A stretch of 64,000 nt of DNA from an archaeon (GTDB taxonomy: Archaea > Nanobdellota > Nanobdellia > Woesearchaeales > UBA9642), in contig JAGVGF010000001.1 of the NCBI GenBank assembly GCA_020057295.1, forward strand, positions 1 through 64,000, written 5' to 3'. Of this stretch, positions 7,935-16,900 are shown piece by piece. The first letter of the stretch is position 1. Each line of letters begins with the position of its first letter. The position numbers were made by a program, and so were the translations under genes. A model generated the notes under the pieces. That model ran no database searches, was not told the origin of the DNA, and worked only from the letters and a program-made list of their open reading frames with translations.

Positions 7935-9053
7935 TTATTTTAATCGTAATGTCATAAATTCTGTGAATTCTTCAAGAAATTGCATCCGCTCTTCACAGAA
8001 ACCTTTAGAAGGATATGTTACTTGATGTAATTTACTCTTTGCGGCTTGAACATATTTGGATGCTACTTCGCGTGCATATCTTATAGCGCAATGTTTAGTC
8101 ATTATACTTATTACTTGATCAATTTCTTCTGTTGATGCATCGCTCTTGCCTATTATAGAATCTAATATTTTTCTTTCGCTAGGCTTTGCACGCTCTCTAG
8201 TCTTTATTGCTATTAATGTATGTTTTCCTTTACGAATATCGGAACCATAAGTATTTCCTTTAGCATCGTTATTTGTTAAATCCATCATATCATCTTGTAA
8301 TTGAAATGCTATTCCCATATTTAATCCATAATCTCTAAGCAATTCTAATCTGCCATTACTCACATTTGCGAGTATTCCACCAATTTCTGCAGCAACACCG
8401 AACAAATTACCTGTCTTTAACGTAACCATTTCAATATATGCTGGTTCAGTCATTTTTTCTAAGCTTCTTAATTCTTGATATAAATCAGATACTTGTCCAA
8501 TATTCACACGAACATCGGCTGCATTCAATACTTTTAACGCTTCAAATTTTAGTGTGTCATCAAAATTTGTATTTATTAATGCATCTATTGACATTCCACG
8601 GGTGAGATTTCCGACAAGTATTGTTTGACTTACTGTATGTCTTGATTGTAAACTATTAAATAATAATCCTCTATAATCCGTACTATTAACTTTTGAAAAT
8701 GAATTTTGAAATGTTCCAACCATATTAACTTTGCCCCTACGTTTAGAATCCTCATCCATTATATCATCATGCATTAATGTATAATTATGTAATAATTCTA
8801 GAGCAATAGATGCTTTATACGCTTCTTCACTGGTTTTAGCTGTTAATAATTCATAAACTGCAATCATTAATGCAGGTCTTAATCTTTTACCGCCAAGCAT
8901 TATTTGCTCAGAAATGTACGTGTAATTTTTTCTAGAATCAGAAGGCTTTGCAAAATGTACGTATTTATCTAAGAATGGTGTTAATTGCTTATCAACAATT
9001 ATTCTGTAACTTTCCAGTTTTTCCTTAAATCCCTTAGGTGTTTCTTCAGACAT
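7935..9053 (-). CDS. Polyprenyl diphosphate synthase (GGPP synthase type)
   Basis: This 372-residue all-helical prenyltransferase has GGKRLRP (54-60), the first Asp-rich motif DDIMD (96-100) followed by SKRRG, and a second Asp-rich motif QDDMMD near residue 253. These bind the Mg-diphosphate of the allylic substrate and IPP. The product chain length is probably geranylgeranyl for archaeal lipids, but it cannot be fixed from sequence alone. It is longer than usual because of an insertion after the first motif, residues about 108-140. The cis-prenyltransferase at 63043 would use its product. Confidence 0.92.
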   Translation of the reverse strand: MSEETPKGFKEKLESYRIIVDKQLTPFLDKYVHFAKPSDSRKNYTYISEQIMLGGKRLRPALMIAVYELLTAKTSEEAYKASIALELLHNYTLMHDDIMDEDSKRRGKVNMVGTFQNSFSKVNSTDYRGLLFNSLQSRHTVSQTILVGNLTRGMSIDALINTNFDDTLKFEALKVLNAADVRVNIGQVSDLYQELRSLEKMTEPAYIEMVTLKTGNLFGVAAEIGGILANVSNGRLELLRDYGLNMGIAFQLQDDMMDLTNNDAKGNTYGSDIRKGKHTLIAIKTRERAKPSERKILDSIIGKSDASTEEIDQVISIMTKHCAIRYAREVASKYVQAAKSKLHQVTYPSKGFCEERMQFLEEFTEFMTLRLK

Positions 9054-9143
9054 TTACTTAACTCCACTCACCTCTGAATGGATTTTATAAGCCATTAAAA
9101 AGTTAATTGTTTTACAAATAGTATGATTTTTTGAATGTTGTCT

Positions 9144-10664
9144 TTATGGTTTATTTTCTTCTGTATTTTTCATTGTTGGGAAGAATAGTATATCTCTTAT
9201 TGATACTGAATCTGTGAGTAACATTACCATTCTATCAATTCCAATTCCGAGACCGCCCATTGGTGGCATACCATATTCTACTGCTTTACAGAAATCTTCA
9301 TCCATAGGATTACTCTCTTCAAGTCCAGATCTTAATTCTTTAGCCTGTTCTTCAAGTAAGTATCTTTGTCTTATTGGATCATTTAATTCCGAGTACGCAT
9401 TTCCAACTTCCCATCCATTAATGTATGGCTCGAATCGTTCAATTAATGAGGAATCATGTCTATGTAATTTACATAATGGTGTTGTTTCTTTTGGATGATC
9501 TATAATAAATACTGGCTGTATTAATTTTTCTTCAACAATTTTAAATAATTGATTAATTAATAATCCTGTAGTCATATCATCACGATATTCAATCTTATGT
9601 TTGTCAAGCAATTTTTTTAGTTCATCATTTGACATTCCATTAACGTCAGTTCCTGAAAATTCTTTTAATGCATCTTTCATAGTCATACGTTTCCAAGGTT
9701 TTTGTAAATTAATTTCCTTGCCTTGATATGTTATTGTTGTTGTTCCTAAAACTTTTAATGTGACATAATTGTATGCATCTTCTACTAATTCCATTACATC
9801 ATTATAATCCCAGTATGCTGCATAACACTCCATTAATGTAAATTCAGGATTATGACTTGTATCGATTCCTTCATTTCTGAATACTTTACCGATTTCATAG
9901 ACTCTTTCATATCCGCCTACAATTAATCTTTTTAAGTATAATTCTAATGAAATTCTTAAATATAATTTCATATCTAGTTCGTTATGATGTGTAATAAATG
10001 GTTTTGCTGCTGCTCCACCATATATTGGCTGTAATATTGGTGTTTCAACTTCCATAAATCCTTTAGTGTCCAAAAATTCTTTTAATGCCTTTAAGATTTT
10101 TGTTCTAGTCTCAAAAATTTTCTTAGAATGATCATCCATTATCAAGTCTAGATATCGTTGTCTATATTTTATTTCAATATCTTGAATGCCATGATACTTT
10201 TCTGGCAGAGGTCTTAAAGATTTTGCGAGTATGTTATATCCTAAAACTTTAACAGTTAACTCTCCTGTTTTAGTCTTAAATATTGTTCCATGTACTCCAA
10301 TATAATCTCCAACATCTAATAATTTTATTTGATCATAATTTTTAGTATCTTGCTCATTTAATAATAACTGTATCTTGCCTTCATTATCTCTAACATGTGA
10401 GAATGCCATCTTGCCTAATTTTCTTAATCCGACAATTCTACCAGCTATAGCTACAGTATCAGTAGTATGTTCTTCAGCATTCAATGTTTTATATTTTTCA
10501 TGTAATTCTAAAGAATGATGTGTCTGATTAAACTTGTAAGGATAAGGATTAATTCCGAATTCTTTTAATTGATTTAACTTTTTTACACGCTCAGCAATTA
10601 AGTGATGTTCTTTCTCAAGTCTTAATTCTGTGTCTTTTAATCCTCTTAATTCCTTTTCATCCAT
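9144..10664 (-). CDS. lysS: Lysyl-tRNA synthetase, class II
   Basis: This 506-residue class II LysRS has an N-terminal OB-fold anticodon-binding domain (VAIAGRIVGLRKLGKMAFSH) and a catalytic core. Motif 1 lies near FMEVETPILQ, motif 2 is FRNEGIDTSHNPEFT, and motif 3 is GLGIGIDRMVMLL. It charges tRNA-Lys with lysine. Many archaea use the unrelated class I enzyme, so the class II form is a point of note. A GGGGTG ribosome-binding site lies a few bases before the ATG and a TTTAAATA box lies about 35 nt upstream. Confidence 0.96.
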   Translation of the reverse strand: MDEKELRGLKDTELRLEKEHHLIAERVKKLNQLKEFGINPYPYKFNQTHHSLELHEKYKTLNAEEHTTDTVAIAGRIVGLRKLGKMAFSHVRDNEGKIQLLLNEQDTKNYDQIKLLDVGDYIGVHGTIFKTKTGELTVKVLGYNILAKSLRPLPEKYHGIQDIEIKYRQRYLDLIMDDHSKKIFETRTKILKALKEFLDTKGFMEVETPILQPIYGGAAAKPFITHHNELDMKLYLRISLELYLKRLIVGGYERVYEIGKVFRNEGIDTSHNPEFTLMECYAAYWDYNDVMELVEDAYNYVTLKVLGTTTITYQGKEINLQKPWKRMTMKDALKEFSGTDVNGMSNDELKKLLDKHKIEYRDDMTTGLLINQLFKIVEEKLIQPVFIIDHPKETTPLCKLHRHDSSLIERFEPYINGWEVGNAYSELNDPIRQRYLLEEQAKELRSGLEESNPMDEDFCKAVEYGMPPMGGLGIGIDRMVMLLTDSVSIRDILFFPTMKNTEENKP

Positions 10665-10709
10665 TAATTAACACCCCGATACTTTTGAATTATTTAGCGT
10701 ATGTATTTA

Positions 10710-10964
10710 AAATTAACGGATTTATTCATACATAATTCTACCAACGTATCAAATAAACTATTTAGTATGATAAATCATACCATTAAATTCATAGAAAAAA
10801 TTCGATTGAAAGAATTAATTTAGCACTATTATGATATTTGTGATGTTCATTCTGTCAAATTAATATCGCTATCATCACAGTTATCTTTTATCTCAAGTAT
10901 CCCGTACTTGTTTATACAGATCAAAGTACACCTCGTTTATTTTTTATTATTTATTCTTTTAACA
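10710..10964. other. Gene-free stretch with three inverted repeats
   Basis: No coding frame is visible here. Three self-complementary segments stand out. At 10765-10780 GTATGA pairs with TCATAC. At 10833-10885 there is a 12-position stem built on TGTGATG/CATCACA and GATA/TATC around a 27-nt loop. At 10894-10910 CAAGTA pairs with TACTTG around a 5-nt loop. The region lies downstream of the small-ORF cluster on the minus strand and upstream of lysS, so it could be a folded 3' UTR, terminator or small RNA. It matches no RNA family I recognise. Confidence 0.35.
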
Positions 10965-11108
10965 TTAATCTTTAGCAAACAATTCATCAAGCTCATATTT
11001 TGATAACTTTTTTTTGTTAAGCACTGCTGAACTTGACTTACGTTTCATTCCAGTCACTTCATCACGTAGCCAATCATCTTCACTTCCATTAACGTCAATA
11101 TCTTCCAT
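10965..11108 (-). CDS. Small acidic/basic protein of 47 residues, unknown
   Basis: This ORF is below usual length cut-offs. It starts at ATG 11108 behind GGGGGTAAT, encodes MEDIDVNGSEDDWLRDE, then a basic middle with KRK and NKKK, and ends ELDELFAKD before TAA. The acidic-basic-acidic pattern and the good ribosome-binding site argue for a real gene, but there is no homology evidence. It is the last of three small ORFs on this strand (36, 18 and 47 residues). Confidence 0.45.
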   Translation of the reverse strand: MEDIDVNGSEDDWLRDEVTGMKRKSSSAVLNKKKLSKYELDELFAKD

Positions 11109-11208
11109 AATTACCCCCACACTTCAGGGATACCTCTGCTTATTTTAAACTTTTAGTGTTACTAATCAATACTCCATAGCTACTACTACATTAACATTAG
11201 TATTACAC

Positions 11209-11265
11209 TTATTGTGTCTCATCTTCGTTGTCTATTTCCTCTTGTGTCCAAAAGTCTTTATTCAT
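11209..11265 (-). CDS. Possible 18-residue acidic peptide
   Basis: ATG at 11265 is preceded by AAAGGTTAAAAAA and encodes MNKDFWTQEEIDNEDETQ, then TAA. It lies 14 nt after the stop of the 36-residue ORF. It is short enough to occur by chance; the ribosome-binding site and tight spacing are the only support. Confidence 0.25.
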   Translation of the reverse strand: MNKDFWTQEEIDNEDETQ

Positions 11266-11279
11266 TTTTTTAACCTTTT

Positions 11280-11390
11280 TTAATATAGCATGAAAAACAT
11301 TGTAAACATTAATAATACAAATATCATTGTATAGACTAAATAATCTAGAATAGCGTTACTCACACTAACTTTTCTGTCAATTGTATACAT
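11280..11390 (-). CDS. 36-residue single-helix membrane microprotein
   Basis: ATG at 11390 lies 7 nt after a strong CGGAGG ribosome-binding site. The product has a short charged N-terminus (MYTIDRKVSVSN) and one hydrophobic helix of about 20 residues (LVYTMIFVLLMFTMFF) reaching almost to its end. It looks like a tail-anchored membrane microprotein. A TATA box at about 11474-11484 and an inverted repeat at 11438-11456 lie upstream. No homologue is recognised. Confidence 0.5.
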   Translation of the reverse strand: MYTIDRKVSVSNAILDYLVYTMIFVLLMFTMFFMLY

Positions 11391-11437
11391 TTTTTTCCTC
11401 CGGTATGGAGTGTAAATATTTGTTGTTAGTGCAGTGT

Positions 11438-11456
11438 TCGTAGTTTAGTCCTACGA
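11438..11456. promoter_or_regulatory. Inverted repeat at predicted transcription start of small-ORF cluster
   Basis: TCGTAG and CTACGA (6 bp each) flank a 7-nt spacer. The minus-strand TATA box GGTTATAAAAG at 11474-11484 predicts transcription starting at about 11450, within this repeat, so it could be an operator or a hairpin at the 5' end of the RNA. Confidence 0.35.
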
Positions 11457-11674
11457 CTAGCATCGATATATTACTTTTATAACCACTCTCCCCAAAACTA
11501 CTCTTTTATTGATGTAGCAAGTATATAAATATTGTGGAGCTGTAAACTATATTTCATGACGACATATATATGCATGTATATATTATGATTAGTATTATGT
11601 TAACTATAATATGTAAAAGAATTTGATAATATGATTTAATCAAAAATGTTTCTTGCTTAGAACTTTTAAGTTTT

Positions 11675-12022
11675 TTATAGAATTTTTAGTTGTCCTGTTA
11701 TCTTATCTATCTTAGTTTCAACATCAGGTCCTATTGCCATACATGTTGTTGTGCCTGGAGCAACTGTTGTATGTCCTGCATCAGTGATTACTGCTGTAAT
11801 TAGATTGAGTTTTTTTGCTTCTTGTTCAAATTTGTACAATTCTTCTAGATCATTAATTTTCAGCACAACTTTTTTCATACCTTCAGCACGCCAATGTTTT
11901 ATTATCTCTTTATCAGAACGATGTGTTCCCTCGACGCTAGCATGTGCAACTTGAACTGCGAGTTTACCTTTAGGAAGTTTAAGATCCATTCTCACTAATA
12001 TTACTTGCTTATACTCGCTCAT
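11675..12022 (-). CDS. pth2: Peptidyl-tRNA hydrolase, Pth2 type
   Basis: This 115-residue protein matches Pth2 over its whole length. It has QVILVRMDLKLPKGKLAVQ, AQVAHASV-type residues of the active site, the KHWRAEGMKKVVLK helix-strand, and TDAGHTTVAPGTTTCMAIGP near the end. It releases tRNA from prematurely dropped peptidyl-tRNA in archaea and eukaryotes. It lies about 30 bp after the small membrane protein gene on the same strand, so the two probably form a transcript. Length is normal for the family. Confidence 0.96.
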   Translation of the reverse strand: MSEYKQVILVRMDLKLPKGKLAVQVAHASVEGTHRSDKEIIKHWRAEGMKKVVLKINDLEELYKFEQEAKKLNLITAVITDAGHTTVAPGTTTCMAIGPDVETKIDKITGQLKIL

Positions 12023-12052
12023 GATTTGATATTGTTTGTTTAATATAAAAAT

Positions 12053-12256
12053 TTATCTTTTATATATTTCCCATACAATACGCATTATACTTCCTAACGA
12101 TAAAAACATTATTAGCCAATTCTCGAAGAATACAGGAATTCCAATATTAAATAATGATTCACCATGCTCTAAACCTGCTAGTGCTAGAAAAAATATTATT
12201 GCAAAAACTATTAACATCAAAACTAATAGTAACACATTACGTTTATCATCACCCAT
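12053..12256 (-). CDS. Small two-helix membrane protein, unknown
   Basis: This 67-residue protein has two hydrophobic helices (about residues 8-28 and 41-60) joined by a short loop with HGES, a charged N-terminus (MGDDKRN) and a basic end (WEIYKR). The overlapping plus-strand frame lacks such order and looks like a shadow. It precedes pth2 in the same direction with about 30 bp between them. No family is recognised. Confidence 0.65.
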   Translation of the reverse strand: MGDDKRNVLLLVLMLIVFAIIFFLALAGLEHGESLFNIGIPVFFENWLIMFLSLGSIMRIVWEIYKR

Positions 12257-12347
12257 GACACTATTATGGAATGTTAGTATATAAATTTTATTGCTGTTTT
12301 TATTTATGTTATTATTCTTACTTTAGTTATGCTAAATTATGGAGAAA

Positions 12348-12357
12348 ATATTTAAAT
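12348..12357 (+). promoter_or_regulatory. TATA box of proS, predicting a leaderless transcript
   Basis: ATATTTAAAT lies about 29 nt before ATG 12378. With the usual archaeal spacing, transcription would begin at or beside the start codon, and no Shine-Dalgarno site is present. This also decides the start: the upstream TTG at 12360 would lie outside the message. Confidence 0.6.
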
Positions 12358-12377
12358 GATTGTATAATTTCATTGGC

Positions 12378-13835
12378 ATGGTTAACGATTCTGAGAAAGT
12401 GAGTAATGAATTACCACAAATGCTTGGTGCACGTAAGAGTGAATTATCAGAATGGTATCATAACATTTTGTTACTTGCGGATATTGTTGATATTAGATAT
12501 AACATTAAAGGCATGAACGTCTGGAAGGCTTATGGTTATCAGATGATGCAAAATCTGAAACATTTTTGGGACGATATGTTCAAAAATGATGGTATCCAAG
12601 AACTTTATTTCCCGCAAATTATTCCAATAAGTTATTGTGAACAAAATCCAGAATGGTGGGCAGGATTTAAAGAAGAAGGATTCAAAGTTATTGCAGGAGA
12701 AAATAATGAAATTCAAGGTGCATTAAGACCAACTGGTGAAGCAGCAATATATCCGATGTATGCATTATGGATTAGAACTTATAGAGATTTACCATTCAGA
12801 GCATATGAAACAGTATCAAGTTTCAGATATGAAACAGCACATACAAGACCATTAATTAGAGATAGAGAAATCACTGTATGGCACGAAATTCATACTGTAC
12901 ATGCAACAAAAGAAGATTCATTAAACGAAGCATTATTACACGTTGAATTCTATAAAAAGATGTGGAATCATGTTGCATTAAAACCATTAATTGTAGAAAA
13001 GCCCGAATGGGAAGTATTTCCAGGAGCAGTTGGTGGAATTGAATTTTATTACATTAGTCCTGATGGTAAGGCTATGGAAAATGGTTCAGTAAACATTCTA
13101 GGACAAGCATACGCTAAAAAGTTTAATATAAAATATAAAGACAAAAATGGTCAAGATGAAACTGCATGGCAAGTATGCACTGGAAATGGTGCAAGATTAT
13201 TATCAGCAGTATTAATACAGCATGGTGATGATAAAGGATTAATAGTTCCACCAAACATTGCAACATATCAAGCAGTTATTATTCCAATAATTTTTGAAAA
13301 AGAAAAAGAGAAAACTTTAGAGAGTGCATTACAATTAAAACATGAATTACAAAAAGCAGGTATAAGAGTTCATTTAGATGATCGTGATGAAACTCCTGGT
13401 AAAAAATATTATGAATGGGAATTAAAAGGAGTTCCTGTAAGAATTGAAATTGGTCCACGAGATATTACAAACCATCAACTTGTTTTAGTACAAAGAAATG
13501 TTGGTAAAAAGATTATTGTAAAGAGAGAAAATATTGTTGGTGAAGTTAATGGAATGTTGCATGCAGTACAATCAGAATTATTAGCAAAAAGCGAATCTGA
13601 CGTGCATAAATTATTAGAGTATGCAGATACAGTTGATGAAGTTGGAAGAGTAATAGATTCTGCTAAAACTGCAAAGATTCATTGGTGCAGAAACGGTAAA
13701 TGTTATGACACTTTGAAAAAGATTCGTGAAGGTGCTGAAATATTCGGTTCAGACTATTACGAAAAGAAGCCAGGAAAATGTGTAGTATGTGGAAAAGATA
13801 CAGAAAATTTGGCATATTATGCAAAAACATATTAA
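12378..13835 (+). CDS. proS: Prolyl-tRNA synthetase, archaeal/eukaryotic type
   Basis: This 485-residue class II synthetase has motif 2 in RAYETVSSFRYETAHTRPL and the ALRPTGEAAIYPMYA proline-site segment. An anticodon-binding domain lies near residues 285-390. A C-terminal zinc-binding domain has paired cysteines (HWCRNGKCYD and KCVVCGKD) and the conserved terminal tyrosine (AKTY). This architecture is the archaeal/eukaryotic form, lacking the bacterial insertion domain. It charges tRNA-Pro. The start was placed at ATG 12378 because of the TATA spacing. Confidence 0.96.
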   Translation: MVNDSEKVSNELPQMLGARKSELSEWYHNILLLADIVDIRYNIKGMNVWKAYGYQMMQNLKHFWDDMFKNDGIQELYFPQIIPISYCEQNPEWWAGFKEEGFKVIAGENNEIQGALRPTGEAAIYPMYALWIRTYRDLPFRAYETVSSFRYETAHTRPLIRDREITVWHEIHTVHATKEDSLNEALLHVEFYKKMWNHVALKPLIVEKPEWEVFPGAVGGIEFYYISPDGKAMENGSVNILGQAYAKKFNIKYKDKNGQDETAWQVCTGNGARLLSAVLIQHGDDKGLIVPPNIATYQAVIIPIIFEKEKEKTLESALQLKHELQKAGIRVHLDDRDETPGKKYYEWELKGVPVRIEIGPRDITNHQLVLVQRNVGKKIIVKRENIVGEVNGMLHAVQSELLAKSESDVHKLLEYADTVDEVGRVIDSAKTAKIHWCRNGKCYDTLKKIREGAEIFGSDYYEKKPGKCVVCGKDTENLAYYAKTY

Positions 13836-13888
13836 GTATAATTCTAAATAAATATTTTGTGCTTACTTACGCATAAAATATCGAAAAG

Positions 13889-13898
13889 TATTTAAATA
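13889..13898 (+). promoter_or_regulatory. TATA box of the giant surface-protein gene
   Basis: TATTTAAATA, preceded by the purine-rich GAAAAG (BRE-like), predicts a transcription start near 13922. The giant gene would then have a 5' leader of about 70 nt, unlike the leaderless proS beside it. Confidence 0.55.
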
Positions 13899-13941
13899 AC
13901 ATTCTCAAGGATACGACTAGAAAGATTATGGGTGTGGTGAA

Positions 13942-13979
13942 CTATACTAGTTACTTGTTATTTATAGTAATCTAGATAG
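13942..13979 (+). promoter_or_regulatory. Hairpin in the 5' leader of the giant gene
   Basis: CTAT-CTAG-TTACT at 13942-13955 pairs with AGTAA-CTAG-ATAG at 13966-13979 (13 bp with two single-base bulges and a 10-nt loop). It lies between a GGTGTGGTGA Shine-Dalgarno-like run (13931-13940) and ATG 13992. Folding would shorten the distance from that run to the start codon from about 51 to about 13 nt. Confidence 0.4.
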
Positions 13980-13991
13980 TGTTTTAACTAA

Positions 13992-16900
13992 ATGGTTAGT
14001 GATAGTATTAGAAAAAATTATATCGCTCTATTCCTATTAGTGATAGGTTTAGTCACATTCTCATACTTATTATTCTCACAATTTTCATTAACAGGATATG
14101 CTGCTTACGAACACAAAACTTCTAACAGTATATTATTATCATCGACGTTAAATTCTCAGAATAGTTATCTTGATTTAAATTCCTATAATCTTGCTAATGT
14201 TACTGCTGTAAGAATTACTGGGAAAGTTTATGGTGTTGGTAATGTAAAAATTTACTTAAACACTAGTAATGGTAATTATTTAATTTATTCTGGATCTTTG
14301 AATAGTAATAATGTTATTACTGGTTATGATATTTTAGATATTAATACTACAGAAAATGTTACCGATAATACTACATTTAATCAACCAATCACGATTTTAG
14401 ACATAATTAATACCGATAATACTACAGGAATTTTAGTCAATAATACTGAAAACGTTACTAATATTGTTGTTAATGTTACAGAAAACTTTACAGCTAATAT
14501 TACTCAGAATATTACAGAAAATATTAGTGAAACAAGTAACGAAACCGTGCTTAACATAACTGAGAATGTTACTCAAGAAATTATTACTAACATAACATTG
14601 ACTAATACTACAGAGAATACAACTAATGATGTCATTGTTAATGTTACAGAGAATGTTACTCAAGAAATTGTTGTCAATGTTACCGAGAATGTCACTCAAG
14701 AAGTTATTACTAATGTTACTGAGAATATTTCTTCAGAGTTTTTATTAACATTTAACAATGTGTGTTCTGAATCTTGCGTTCTTCCTCGTGTGAATGTTTT
14801 AGGATTAACGATTATTAGTGATAACGCTTCTGTAAATATTACTAACTTAACTTATGATTATATTGTTATAGAGTTTGAGAATATTAGTCAAATCAAATCA
14901 TTAAACAATACTGTGTTAATACTTAATAAAGATCAGAATATAGTATTAAATCTTAGCGAGTTTTTTACTGGAAAAATTTTATTTGATGTTACAAGTTCAC
15001 AAGGATATACTACAAACATTAGTGGTGAATTATTAACTATAACTGCTGTTAAAGCTGGCGATTGGCCTATAAAAATTTATGCTGCAGGAAACAATGTTTT
15101 ATTGACGAGTGAAGAGTTTACTGTAAGAATTCTAGAGACTAATAAAACTAATAAGGTTACTTTATTGCGTAAAGTTAGTCATGCTGATAAAAAAGTTTAT
15201 TTAGAAAATAAACTTGGACTAAAACCTCAAAGAGGAGGACTTGGAATTCAAAGTCAAGGCAATAATAAAGTTTTGAAGGTTGATGACGTTTCTGTTGAAG
15301 AATTATTTGTTGAAAATGAAACAGGCAATTATACAATAAACGGATCAACAAGCGTAATTATTAGTGATGTAAATAATAAAAACATAATCAATATTGATGG
15401 ATTGAACACCATTGACGATCTGCAAAAGATTAATGTTAATGTTCTAGATATGGCCACACCCATAATCTACGTTCAATCCGTCAATATTACTAATGCAACA
15501 ATAACACTAGAGAAGAATGGAATCGTTGGTTCAATATTAACTTGTAACGATATTGATTATGATTCAAATACAGGAATTTGTTTGAATTGGCAAGGTTCAG
15601 AAATTCCTTTTATAGATAATGGAGATTCTATAACATTTACTGTTACACATTTCTCAGCATATGCTGGCGGTCAAGGTAATCAATCGCAAATGAATATTAG
15701 CGATGATACTGATATTTTAGTTCGCGGAGTTAATGTTCAAATCTTATTTTATGCAAATTATACTAATACTACTTCAGGAGTTTCGATAAATGGCACAGGG
15801 CTATATTGTCAAATACACTTTAATACAACAGGGACTTATGATGCTTATGTAAATATGACTTTTAATACGACGTCATTGATATATCAATATAATAATTCTT
15901 TTAGTACTTCAGGAATAATGTATTATCAAGTGTTATGTGATGGAACAGCATCAGGTTATGAACAATTAATTACACAAGATCCTTTTGCTGTTAGTCCTCC
16001 TCCAATAATACTTAATTCGTCTACTATTCCTTCAGGTTCATCAAATCCTAATCAAAACATTATAGGTTATTGTAACGCCACTATAAATGGTACAGGGGAT
16101 GTATCTTCTTATAACTATATATGGTATAGAAATGATTCTTTCAACACTTCTGGAACTATGAGAAATTATGGTTTAGCTTGGAGTCTTAGTTCAGCAAGTT
16201 CTAATATTTGGTATGATATTGATATTTCTCGTGATGGTTCTAAACAAGTAATGTGTGGGAGTAGTGTTGGTGTTAAATACTCGAGTGATTATGGTCAAAC
16301 GTGGTCTGTGATTAACAGTAGTACTCCAAATTGGCGTGGAATAGCATTGTCTGATGATGGAAAATATATTACTGTAGTCGTTCTTTCAGGATATGTGTAT
16401 GTTTCCAATGATACTGGAACTACATGGACTGCTCTTAAAACTGATAATCCTAGAAGTTGGGAAGGAATTGAAATGTCTTCTAATGGAAGTATCCAACTAT
16501 TAGGACAAAACAGCGGATATGTATATGTGTCTACAGATTATGGTATTACTTTTAATGCTGTAAATACGGGGAATATTTTAAACTGGAATAGTGTTGCTGT
16601 ATCAAGCAATGGAAGTATAATGGCCGCAGCCGCTAATGTCGGAAATATCTGGACTTCTTATAATAATGGTTCTACTTGGACTTCTAGAGATAGTTCTCGT
16701 GCATGGTCTGGCTTGGCAATGTCTAGTGATGGAACAAAACTTGTTGCTGGAGTTTATGGGGGTTACTTGTATACTTCAAATGATTCTGGAGTTACATGGA
16801 CACCAAGAGCAACTGATGCAGTCCGTAATTGGATAGGCACAGCAATATCGGATGATGGTAAAAACATGTATGCTAATGCTTTTGGAAATTATATGTATAC

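Noticed and set aside
10831-10885. Box C/D guide RNA suggested by TGATG-like motifs
   Set aside because: C and D boxes do not match the consensus at the right spacing and no D'/C' pair is visible; the inverted repeat explains the sequence better.
12036-12284. Plus-strand frame of 82 codons opposite the small membrane protein
   Set aside because: It is the antisense of a two-helix membrane protein with a better start and context; the product has no ordered features.
14433-14699. Minus-strand frame of 88 codons inside the giant gene
   Set aside because: It is the antisense reading of the NVT repeat tract, with a low-complexity Asn/Ile/Ser/Cys product; it is a shadow of the repeats.
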